Assembly: GCA_937989875.1 (NCBI GenBank)
Contig: CALKBO010000017.1
Location: 1 to 64,000 of the forward strand
DNA from: an uncultured Collinsella sp.
GTDB taxonomy: Bacteria; Actinomycetota; Coriobacteriia; Coriobacteriales; Coriobacteriaceae
Direction: 5' to 3'
Length of the DNA stretch: 64,000 nucleotides
A program made the translations under genes and the position numbers. The notes under the pieces were generated by a model. That model ran no database searches. It worked only from the letters and a program-made list of their open reading frames with translations, and was not told the DNA's origin. Position 1 is the stretch's first letter. Each line of letters opens with the position of its first letter. This document shows, piece after piece, positions 18,444-28,100 of the stretch.

Positions 18444-19694
18444 TTACTGGCGCTGCTTGGGCTCGGTGACGATGGCTCGGACGATACGGGGACGATCGGT
18501 GAGGTCGTGGACGATGCGCACGTCCGACAGACCCGCTTGACGACAGAGCTCGGCCGCGGCATCGAGGGCGCCCTCGTAGAGCTCGCAGGCAAACAGGCCG
18601 CCGGCGCGCAGCATGTAAGGCGCCGCATTGAGCAGGCGGCGGAAGATATCGAGGCCGTCGGCGCCGCCCTCGAGCGCCAGGTCGGGCTCAAAGTCCTTGA
18701 CCTCGTGCGGCAGCGAGCGCATGACGCCAGTCGGGATGTAAGGTGGGTTGGAGACGAGCACATCAAAGGTGCCCCACTCTTCGCGGGGAATGGAACTCAC
18801 CAGGTTGGTGAGGCTAAAGGCAACCTCATCTGCCGTGAGGCCGAGGGCGTCGCGGTTTTTGGTAGCAAGGTCGATGGCGCGCGGCTCGATATCGGTAGCA
18901 GTGCAGGTGACGTGGCCGCGGCGCTCCCAGGCAAGGGAGAGCGAAATGCAGCCCGTGCCGCAGCCGACCTCGAGAACGCGGGCAGTGCAGGGCTCGGTTG
19001 GGGCAGGCGCAGCGGCATCCTGAGCTAAAGCCGTCTCCTGGCCGGCACCCTCGATGGCGATGCCGTATTCGTCGAGCTCGGACTCGGCGGCTTCCGCGGC
19101 TTCGGCTTCTGCTGCCTGCGCGGCGGCTTCCTCGGCCTCGCGATCGGCCAGTTCCTCGGCATAGGCACGGCTGCCCAGTACGTCGCCGCCTAGCGCCGCC
19201 TCATCGGCAGCCGTCAGGTTAGCGGCACGGCGCTCGGCGGTCGCCCGTTCGTCTGCCAGCGCAGCCTCGGCCTTGCGTGCCTCCTCGACCTCATCGTTCC
19301 AAGGCAGCTCAACACGCTGACGGGCAGCAGCCTCGGGGCTCAGCACCTCGGCATCCAGATAATTGAGGACTTCCTCGACGAGCATCTCGGTTTCGGGGCG
19401 CGGAATGAGCACACCGGGGGCGCACGCGACGTCAATCATGCGAAACTGCGTGCTGCCGGTGATGTACTGTAGCGGCTCGCCTTTGGCGCGACGAACGACG
19501 GCCGCATGCATGGTCTCGAGCTGGGCCGCGTTAAGCGTCTCGTCCATACGCATATATAGGTCAATACGCGCCAGGCCTGTGGCGGCGCACAGCAGCCACT
19601 CGGCAGAAAGACGGGGGTGCTCCTCGCCGCGCTCGGCCAGGTACTCCTTGGTCCACTCGAGACAACGCTTGATGGTCCAGATCTCGTTTGCCAT
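18444..19694 (-). CDS. prmC: Release factor glutamine N5-methyltransferase with a large acidic insertion
   Basis: Methylates the GGQ glutamine of release factors, here presumably the prfA product. Residues 1-114 are the helical N-terminal domain (RLSAEWLLCAATGL, GEPLQYITGSTQF, then GVLIPRPETEMLVEEVL). The catalytic domain resumes at about residue 237 (RVLEVGCGTGCISLSL, ATDIEPRAID, LVSNPPYIPT). Between them lie about 120 residues rich in Ala and Glu, where E. coli PrmC has only a short linker, so the protein is 416 rather than about 280 residues. The insertion is in frame and predicted helical or disordered. The start at 19694 is supported by GGGGAGGG. It is downstream of prfA, separated by 635 bp that contain element B. 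Confidence 0.88.
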   Translation of the reverse strand: MANEIWTIKRCLEWTKEYLAERGEEHPRLSAEWLLCAATGLARIDLYMRMDETLNAAQLETMHAAVVRRAKGEPLQYITGSTQFRMIDVACAPGVLIPRPETEMLVEEVLNYLDAEVLSPEAAARQRVELPWNDEVEEARKAEAALADERATAERRAANLTAADEAALGGDVLGSRAYAEELADREAEEAAAQAAEAEAAEAAESELDEYGIAIEGAGQETALAQDAAAPAPTEPCTARVLEVGCGTGCISLSLAWERRGHVTCTATDIEPRAIDLATKNRDALGLTADEVAFSLTNLVSSIPREEWGTFDVLVSNPPYIPTGVMRSLPHEVKDFEPDLALEGGADGLDIFRRLLNAAPYMLRAGGLFACELYEGALDAAAELCRQAGLSDVRIVHDLTDRPRIVRAIVTEPKQRQ

Positions 19695-20085
19695 GGGCCC
19701 TCCCCTCTTAAGCGCCGGACGGCGCGCGAATGTCGGAGCAGATTGTACGCGAGGGTGGCACGCGGCAAGAGACAATTGGAAGCGATTATCGAGAATCAGC
19801 CCAGAATTTTGCTTGGAGCCCGCCTAGAGTGTTCATTCGTCGACGTCTAAATCTGCATTCGTCAAGCTTTTGGCAAGGTTGACCCAAAACTGACCAATAT
19901 CTAACCAAGAACTTGCCAAATCACTTGACGCGCGACGCATCAAAAAATGACACGCGACTTCTTGGACGATTTTTTGAGCATTATTTTCGATAGCAGATGA
20001 ATGCCGCTAATTTCTTTGAGCAGGTAGCCGGCTTAATGCCCATCAAAGCCGATTAAATAACATCTCAAAGCAATGTGCCCAACCT
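19695..20085. other. Noncoding spacer between prfA and prmC
   Basis: An AT-richer stretch with no convincing gene. TTTGGCAAG (19869-19877) and CTTGCCAAA (19912-19920) form an inverted repeat around 34 bases that contain GGTTGACC and ATCTAACC. No terminator or clear promoter is seen. It extends into a REP-like palindrome and element B. Confidence 0.5.
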
Positions 20086-20112
20086 AGTCATTTAAGAACG
20101 TCCCCAATGACT
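20086..20112. repeat. REP-like palindrome preceding element B
   Basis: AGTCATT and AATGACT flank TAAGAACGTCCCC. This is a shortened form of the 56-bp palindromes at 34097 and 41062, sharing AAGAACGTCCCCAA. Confidence 0.6.
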
Positions 20113-20186
20113 GCCATGGAAACCCCGCAGGTTGAGCATACCGCATCCGGAGCAAGGCAGCGCCGCAGGTAGAGGACGGACAGCGA

Positions 20187-20326
20187 GCGGGCCGCATTTG
20201 AGACAAGGTGACGTGAAACGAAAGGGCGCTGACCTTCTGGTCGCGCCCTTGAAGTTGAACGTCAGATTGTCCAAATGCGGCCCGCGCAGCGTCAAGCCGT
20301 TACGCGGTTTGGCAAAACCGCGTAAC
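20187..20326 (+). repeat. Structured intergenic element, copy B
   Basis: Same architecture and exact 140-bp length as copies A and D. P1 pairs 20187-20200 (GCGGGCCGCATTTG) with 20272-20285. P2 pairs GACGT 20210-20214 with ACGTC 20259-20263. P3 pairs AAGGGCGC, bulged T, GACC with GGTC, GCGCCCTT around TTCT (20222-20250). P4 pairs 20299-20310 with 20315-20326. P1, P2 and P3 have different sequence from copy A but keep complete pairing. It is preceded by GACAGCGA as in A and D. P4 ends 3 bases from the prfA stop codon (prfA is on the minus strand). Confidence 0.8.
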
Positions 20327-20329
20327 CCA

Positions 20330-21397
20330 CTACACGGCCTGTGCCAGCTTCTCGGCTCGCTCGGCGGCGGCGAGCGCCTCGATGACGGTGCCGAGCTGAT
20401 CGCCCAGAAGAACGCCGTTGTAGGTGGAGTTGAAGCCGATACGGTGATCGGTCACGCGGTCCTGGGGCTGGTTGTAAGTACGGATCTTCTCGGAACGGTT
20501 GCCGTGGCCGATCTGGCTCTGGCGCTCGGCACCGAGTTCTGCCTGCTGCTTCTCGAGCTCCATCTCGTACAGACGGGCACGCAGCATCTGCATGCAGACC
20601 TCGCGGTTCTGGATCTGGGAACGCTGCTCCTGTGACTGCACCACGGTGTTGGTGGGCAGGTGGGTGATGCGCACGGCGGAGTAGGTAGTGTTAACGCACT
20701 GACCGCCAGGGCCGGAGGCGCAGTAGGTGTCGATGCGCAGGTCGGACTGGTTGATCTGGACGTCGATCTCCTCGGCCTCGGGAAGTACGGCGACGGTAGC
20801 CGTGGAGGTCTGGATACGGCCCTGGGACTCAGTCTTGGGAACACGCTGGACGCGGTGCACGCCGGACTCGAACTTCATGACGGAGTAGACGCGGTCGCCC
20901 TCGACCTTGAACTCGATGGACTTAAAGCCACCGGCCTCGCTGGGGCTGGAATCGAGCACGGTAGTCTTCCAGCCGCGCGACTCGCAAAAGCGCTGGTACA
21001 TCTTGTACAGATCGCCGGCGAAGATAGCCGCCTCGTCGCCACCGGCGGCGGAGCGGATCTCGACGATGGTGTTCTTGTCGTCGTTGGGGTCGCTCGGGAT
21101 GAGCATGTACTTGATGTCTTCCTCGAGCTGGGGGAGCTTGGCCTCGTTTTCGGAGATGTCCATCTGGAGCATCTCCTTCTCATCGGCATCGGTGGTATCG
21201 TGCAGCATTTCCTTGGCAGCCTCGATGTCATCGAGCGCACCGATGTACTCGCGCGAGGCGGCGATGAGGTCGGACTGGTGCGCGTACTCCTTGTTGAGAC
21301 GCGTGAACTCCTTGATATCGGAGGCGACGGCCGGGTCGGAAAGCTTCTTCTCGAGCTCCTCGTAGGCCTTAATGATCTTTTCGAGCTTGTCGCGCAT
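20330..21397 (-). CDS. prfA: Peptide chain release factor 1
   Basis: Recognises UAA and UAG in the ribosomal A site and triggers peptide release. At 355 residues: the RF1-type stop-recognition motif is PKT in VQRVPKTESQGRIQT, and the catalytic GGQ is in ASGPGGQCVNTTYSAVRITH. Most RF1 proteins have GAGGQHVN; here it is GPGGQCVN, a mild departure next to the methylated glutamine. An N-terminal coiled coil and the C-terminal YNQPQDRVTDHRI follow the family. It is normally coupled to prmC; here a repeat-filled spacer intervenes. Confidence 0.95.
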   Translation of the reverse strand: MRDKLEKIIKAYEELEKKLSDPAVASDIKEFTRLNKEYAHQSDLIAASREYIGALDDIEAAKEMLHDTTDADEKEMLQMDISENEAKLPQLEEDIKYMLIPSDPNDDKNTIVEIRSAAGGDEAAIFAGDLYKMYQRFCESRGWKTTVLDSSPSEAGGFKSIEFKVEGDRVYSVMKFESGVHRVQRVPKTESQGRIQTSTATVAVLPEAEEIDVQINQSDLRIDTYCASGPGGQCVNTTYSAVRITHLPTNTVVQSQEQRSQIQNREVCMQMLRARLYEMELEKQQAELGAERQSQIGHGNRSEKIRTYNQPQDRVTDHRIGFNSTYNGVLLGDQLGTVIEALAAAERAEKLAQAV

Positions 21398-21735
21398 GGC
21401 GGGACTCCTTTATGTGCGTGAAGGCGAAAATCGGCAGAGTTGATGGGGCGCGCGGCGCCACTGCGGGGGTAAGCCCAGCTAGAACATGTCGATCTTCAGA
21501 TACATGCGCATCCCTTCGCGTATGAGGTACATAGTTGCGGTCTAGCCCATACATGATAGCGTGCGCAGGCATACCTGCATATAACCCGCACGGAATGCGA
21601 CAAAGGGTCAGTCTCTTTCCTTGAATACAACTTCATCCGAACGCCTCCCGCATTCATCCGCACATATACGGATAAATTTGGGAATCCGATACCCTGAGGG
21701 CCGGATCGGCCGGCCCCGGGAGATCGGAGGACGCC
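21398..21735. other. Noncoding region upstream of prfA with a decayed REP copy
   Basis: No gene is supported. GGAATGCGACAAAGGGTCAG (from 21592) is a decayed copy of the GTGACAAAGGGAC palindrome family found elsewhere in the window; its right arm (CTCTTTCC) no longer pairs well. The rest up to the transposase remnant contains short AT-rich tracts only. Confidence 0.5.
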
Positions 21736-22063
21736 ATGTCCGGAAAGGGCGGGAAGGGCGCCGCGAGGGCGGTCCCGAGGACCCACGGCAGGCTCACCGG
21801 GTACGAGCGGGACACGGTCCAGAGGATGCTGAAGCGCAGGGTTCGCTCGGCCACTTCCTCGAGAGGTTCAAGGGCGTATCGACCCGCAGGCTCCACAGCT
21901 GCCTGATGTGGTTCAGATGGCTGCGCGAGGCCGCACGCGTCGGGGACAGGACGTCGCTCATGCGCGAGCAGCTCGACGACGGGCGCTACGAAAAGATCCG
22001 GAAGAAGATGATGGAGCCGGAGTACGAGTTCCATCTGGAGCCGGACGTGCAAACGGCGGGTTA
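21736..22063 (+). pseudogene. Frameshifted insertion-sequence transposase remnant (C-terminal part)
   Basis: Two frames each contain part of a plausible transposase tail. From the ATG at 21736: TGYERDTVQRMLKRR. In another frame from about 21838: LGHFLERFKGVSTRRLHSCL, then MWFRWLREA and a charged end MEPEYEFHLEPDVQ. The RFKGVSTRRL...WFRW pattern resembles the C terminus of several DDE transposases (for example IS1595- or IS256-like), where it follows the catalytic core. The catalytic part is missing and a frame change is needed near 21836, so it is dead. The exact IS family is not certain. Confidence 0.5.
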
Positions 22064-22078
22064 ACATAGCCTTTCACC

Positions 22079-22117
22079 AAAAAGGGCGAGCGGCCGCGCC
22101 CTGCGACCACCCGCCCT
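22079..22117 (-). terminator. Terminator after the surface adhesin gene
   Basis: On the minus strand AGGGCG pairs with CGCCCT, which is followed by TTTT. The stem is short with a long GC-rich loop. It lies about 30 bp past the adhesin stop. Confidence 0.55.
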
Positions 22118-22145
22118 CAATCAAAGCCCTTCTCGGCCGCCGTAG

Positions 22146-25100
22146 CTACCGGTTCCGGCGCCGCAGGATAACGCCTGCGGCGATCAGCACCACCGCGCCG
22201 CCCGCGATGCCACCCAGGGCCATCGGCGACAAGCTGGTATCGCCCGTATACGGCAGACCCGGCTTCTCCTCCTTCGGCACCGGTGACTTGCTCGGCGGAT
22301 TGGTGGGCGGCTCCGTCGGCGGGGTGGTCGGCGGCGTGTACGTGTTCTTGAACACCGGCGCCACGGCGCCGTCATAGGTTACCGTCGCCACCAGATGGCC
22401 CGCACCGTCGTCCGTCACCGTCACCGTTACCCGGTGCTCGGCCGCGTCGTACGTCACGTTCTTCTGACCGTCGTCCACCTCGGAGATGCTGTAGGCGTAC
22501 GTTCCGGGCTTGTCGTACGAGATCGCCTCGAAGCCCACCGTGCCGTCCGCCGCGTTCTTTGCGGTCTGCAGCACCTTGCCGTCGGCATCCTTCAGCTGGA
22601 AGGAGAACTGCCCTTCCTTCAGGTCCTCGCCGCTCAGCACCTTGGAGGCCCCCAGCTTCACCTCAGTCGCGGCCGGCGCGTAACTGTTGCTGAACGCCAC
22701 CGCATCCGCAGCCTTGCCGCCCTTGCTGTAGGCAACCTGCGCCTCCAGTGCGTGCGTCTCCGCATTCTCCGTCACCGTCACCGTCGCGGTAAAGACCGTC
22801 GTGTCGTAGGTGACGCCGTTCGCCGTCGCCCCTGCCCGCTCGGACACGGTGTAGACGTACGTCCCCACCTTGTCCAGCTGCAGCGGCGCGAAGCCGAACG
22901 TGCCGTCGGCGCCGTTCTGCACCGTCTGCACCACGTTACCGTCGGCGTCCTTCAGGTCGAAGAAGAACTCACCCTCGGCCAGGTCGCGGCCGGTCAGAGC
23001 CTTCGTTCCGGTAATCGTCGCCGTCGTTGCCGTCGGCGTGTAGGTGTTGGTGAAGGTCAGATCCGCAGCCGTCTTGTTCGCCGTCGCGGTCAGCTGGCCG
23101 CTGCCGTCATCGGTCACGTTCACCGTTACGTCCAGCACCGCATCGCTGTAAGTGATGGTGCCATCTTGGCCCGCAACCTCCTTCACCTGGTACGCATGCG
23201 AACCAGTTGCGGTGTACGAGATGGCCTTGAAGGTAAACGCTTTACCCACGTTCGTGGTCCGGTCGATCTCCTGCCCGGTGGCCACGTCAATCAGCGCGAA
23301 TGTGAACTCGCCATCGGCGGGCGTCCGCGTGGTGGCCGGGTCGGCATTCTCAAGCACCTTGGTGCCAGAGATCTGGTAGGAGGTCTGACCCGGCTGGTAG
23401 CTGTTCGCAAACGTCATGGTATTGGGGGTGACGCCGTTCTCGGTGCCCTCGCTCGGTTTCACCGTAGAGCTCTCTACCACCAGCTTGCCGTCGTTGTTGT
23501 CCTTCACCACGTAGGTCAGGGTGTACGTCTTGCCGGTGTAGGTCACGCCCGGCACGCCCGGCGCGCCGTCCGTCGGCTGCACCTCACGGACCGTGAAGGG
23601 AAAGGTGCCCGCATGGTCGAAGGTCAGCTCGTTAAAGTAAACCTTGCCCTTGGCGTCGTTCTTCTGGGTCTGGAGCACCGTACCGTCAGACCCCACCAGC
23701 TCGAAGGCGAAGTCTCCCGCCTTTAGCTGATAGCTGCCGTCGTGCACGTCAACGCTCTTGGTGAGGGCGATCGCGCCGGAGTTCGTCGCCTTCGCCTTGT
23801 AGGTGTTGGTGAAGGTGGGCTTCGTGGCGTCCGCGCCGTCGTAGGCGACGCTCGCCTGCAGCGTGCCGGCATTGTCCACAACCGTCACCACGGCATGATG
23901 CACCGCGTCGTCGTAGGTCACGTAGGCCAGATCACCCTTCCGCTCCACGATAGTGTACTCGTACGTGCCCGGCTTCGCGTAGGAGAAGGCGTCGAAGTTA
24001 ACACTTCCGTCCGCGCCGTTGGTCGCGGTCCGGACGGGCTTGGCCCCGGCAAGCTGCTCAGCAGTCATTTTGCCCTCGTACACATCGAAGGTGAACTCGC
24101 CGTCCTTGGGGACGATCGGCGTGTTGTCGTCCTTCTTCACATAGCTCTTCTGCGCACCGAGGGCCAGACCGGTCGCGGCCGGCTGGTAGGTGTTGGTGAA
24201 GGTATCCGAGCCGGATGCGCTCGTCACGATCGCCTTCGCATTCAGTGCTCCGTTCCCGCCGTCTGTGACCGTCACCGTATAGGTGAGGGCATGATTGTCA
24301 TAGACCATGCCCGGCTCCGCGCCCGTCTTCTCCGCGATGGTGTAGGCGAAGTCCTTGCTCGCGGCGCCGCCCAGGTCGGCGAGCTCGAAGTCGCGCGTGA
24401 ACTTCACCGTGCCATCGGCCTCGTTCTTCGCGGTGTCGAGCACCTTGCCGTCGGCGTCCTTCAGCTCGAACGTGTATTCGCCGCCCTTCAGCTTGGTGTC
24501 GTGCGTGAAGCCCGGCGCGACCGCAACGACCTTGGTCGCCGTCAGCTCCACGGATCCCTTTGCGGTGTAGGTGTTCGTGAAGGTGGGGGCATCGGCCTTG
24601 TCACCATCGTAGGCAACGGCGGCGTCCAGCTTGCCAGCTTTGTCCATGACCTTCACCGCGGCATGGTGCACCGCGTCGTCGAAGGTCACGTGAGACAGGT
24701 CGCCCTTCTTCTCCACGATGGTGTACTTGTACTCGCCGGCCTTGGTGTAGTTGATGGCCGGGAAGGTGACGGTGCCGTCCTCGCCGTTCTTGGCGCTCCG
24801 GATGGGTTGCTTGCCCTTCAGCTGCTCGGCCGTCAGATCGCCCTCGTACAGGTCGAAGGCGAACTCGCCGCCCTTGAGCGCAGCCGGCGTGCTGTCGGAC
24901 TTCACATAGGCCTTCTTCGCCGCGAGCGTCACCGAGGTCTCGGCGGGCTGATACGTGTTCTTGAAGGTCGGGATATCGTTCTTGCCGTCGTAGGTGACGG
25001 TCGCCTTCGCCTTGTCGCCCTCCGCCTTCACCGAGACGTGAACCCTCACCTCCGTGGAATCGTAGGTGATGGTCGAATCGCCGCCAGCGACCTCCTTGAG

Positions 25101-28100
25101 CGTGTAGTCGTACTCGCCCAGGTTCAGGCCCTTGACGGTCAGCTTGACCTTGCCGTCCCGGTCGTTGGCGCTCTTGGCGACCTCGTTGCCGGCCTGGTCG
25201 TACAGGCCGAAGGCGAACGCGCCGTCCGTCAGCGCCTTGCCCGTGAGGGTCTTCGTTGCCTCGACGGTAACGTCCGTCGTCGGCTTCGAGTTGGTGAAGG
25301 TCGGAACGGCCTCATCGCCGCCGTAGGTGGCGGTTGCGCCCAGCGTGCCGTTCTTGTTATCGGTGACGCTGACCTTGACCTTCACTTCCTGACCGTCGTA
25401 GACGACGGTCGGGTCGGCGCCCTTCACCTCCTTGATGGTGTAGTCGTAGTCACCGGCCTCGGTGTAGTTGATGAGCTGGAAGGTAATGTTGCCGTTCTCG
25501 TCGTTCGTGACGGTCTCAAGGGGCGTGCCTTCCGCCTTGTCACCCTTGTACAGAGCAAACGAGAAATCGTTCCCCGCGAGCGCACCGCCCGTAAAGTGCT
25601 TCTTCGCCGCCAGGGTCACGGAACCCTTCGCAGCATAGCTGTTGGTAAAGGTGGCGAGGTTCACCTTGCCTTTCTTGACCTCAAGCGTCTCGCTCTTGTC
25701 ATCGCCGTCCTTTTCCACCGCCACGCCTGTGACAGTCAGCTTGGCATTCTTGTCCTCAACCTTCACCGTGACGGTGTAGGTGGAATCGTCCATCGTCCAA
25801 CCAGCGTTCTGCACACCAGTCGTATTAGGATCGTCATCTTCCCCGTGGGCCTCGGTGAGCGTAAACGTGTAGTCGCCTGCCTTGTTGAATGTCATGTCGG
25901 AGAAGTTGAGGGGCTGACCGTCCTTGCCGGTAATCTCCCCCTTCGTGGTCTTGGACTCCGAGGGTGTGTCACCCTTTAGACCGTCATCCTCCAGATCGCC
26001 GGCGTCAATCTTATCCTTCGTCTTCGACGTGGCAGCCAGCGTGAACGAGAACTTCTTGTCCGTCCTCTCGGTGCCGGAGATCTTCTTCGTTACCTGTGGG
26101 GTCAGTTTGTCGCTGGCTTCCGCCGTGTAAGTGTTGGTAAACACCAGCTTGTTGGCTTCGGCCAACGTGCCGTCGGTATTTTGCTTCGCGATCTTACCGG
26201 TGACGCTATCGCCTGCGTCCTTCAGATCCGTGGCACCCTGCTTGCGGCCGGTCAGCTTATAGCCCGCGGGCATCTGGTCTGCGCCGGTCAGCTCCTGCAC
26301 CGTGTACTCGTCGCCCTCGCTAAGACCGTACACGCGAATCGTCTCGTCGGCCTTGATGGTTTGCGAATAGCCGTTCGTCAGGTTGAACACGTTGCCGACC
26401 CGCCGCTCGCCCGCAGTCCCCGCCTTCTCGAACACCGCGGCCTTGTACGTCTTCCCCGCGGGCACGGTGAAATTGAAGGTGAACCCCGCGTCCTTATTGC
26501 CCGTCAGGCCATCGGGCACGTCAACCTTCTTCGTCACCTCGAGGCTCGCCTCGCGTTCGTTCGCCACGCGCACGCAGGTGGCGCCCGTGAACAGGGCATT
26601 CAGGTTCATGTCGCCCAGATCGGCGCGGGCGCCCTTCGCATTAGTGACACCAGGTTCATCCTGCGTGATGCCCATACGTATCCAGCCCGTCTCGGTCTCC
26701 AGGCGGTAGGGTTCGCCCGCCTTGGTGGGCCCATACTGGTAGATACGTCCGTTGGCGCCGTACTTGAGGTGTACCGTGTCGCCGGCACCGGCGGAATCGA
26801 CATCGCTCCACGAAAGATTACCGCCATCGGTCACGCCATCCGATGTCTGCCGCATACCCTTGATCCACGTGTGTGTGTTGTCGATGTTGCCCTCTGCGCC
26901 AAACTGGCCCAGACTCTTCATAAGCGTGCCCGGCCCCACGAACGTCGAGACGCCGTCATCGGCCGTACCAGCATCGGCATGGACGCCGTAATCGTCCACA
27001 ATCACCTTGGTGAGCGTGTCGTTAAGCAGGAAGCCCTTGGGCGCCGAGACCTCCTTTAGGAAGTAGGCGCCCTTCACGAGCGGCTTGTTGCCGTCGCTCG
27101 TACACGGGAATATGCCCGCCCCTTCGAGCTGGATCGGGTTGCTGACCTGCCCCGTCGTCAAGGTGTCGTAGGGGATCTGGTCGCCGTTGAGCACGACTTT
27201 GCCGTTCGCGTCTGTTGTCACCTGACCGTCCGTGTACAAGCCGAACTTCGCGCCGTCTACGGGGTTGCCCTCGGTATCGGTCTTCTGCACGAACAGGCGG
27301 TTCTGGATGTTCGTGACGAGCAGGCTCGTGGCGAACTGCCGCTTAAAGTTCACCTGGTCACCGGGGAGGTCATCACTGAACACATGGACCGTGTTGTCCG
27401 TATTCGCGTCGGCGATGGAGCTCGCCGTTGTGTAGTAGATGGCCACCGCGTACTCGGCATTCTTGCGGGCATCACCGCTCAGCAAGTAGTAGTACTTGGA
27501 GATGTCACCGGGCAGATACGGAATCTCTACCTGGTACTGGCCGCTAGTGTTGAGCGTGAAGGCGTACAGGTCCTTCTTCGCCGCCTCGATGGCGCCGGCC
27601 ATGCCCTGGGCGCCGGCGAGGGTATACCCCTTCGTCGGGTCGCCCGACACGGCGTGCCAGGCGTTCTTGCTTTTATCGCGCTTGAAAACTACTGCGAACA
27701 GGGTGCCGCGCTTCATATCAACAGTATTGCCTGGCTTCATCGAGTCATCGTCCGCCTGGTACACGGTCGACGGCGCGGTGATGGTCTCCTTCGAGCCGGC
27801 GAACGCACCGCTCTGCCAAACGGAGCTGTCCGCGTCCATACCGCCGCGGTTGATGATGACGCCGCCCGCGCCGTTCTCGTCGCTCGCGGGCACGTACTCG
27901 AACTGCATGCTACCGTCCGTTGCCGTGAGGCTCGAGCGGTGACCTTCGGGCACCTTTGTTTCCTTCAGGAGGTAGTACCGGCAATTATGGTCTTTACTAT
28001 AAAGGTCATCGAAGTTGATAACGCCGTTGTCCACTTTATTCGTGAGCGTCAGTTGTCCATTCGCGTCCGTGGTGCCGGAGCCAAGTAGTTTTTCCGAATT

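Noticed and set aside
22395..25979. Long plus-strand open frames (443 and 745 codons) inside the adhesin gene
   Set aside because: They mirror the repetitive adhesin on the other strand; the apparent repeats are those of the Spy0128 domains read backwards.
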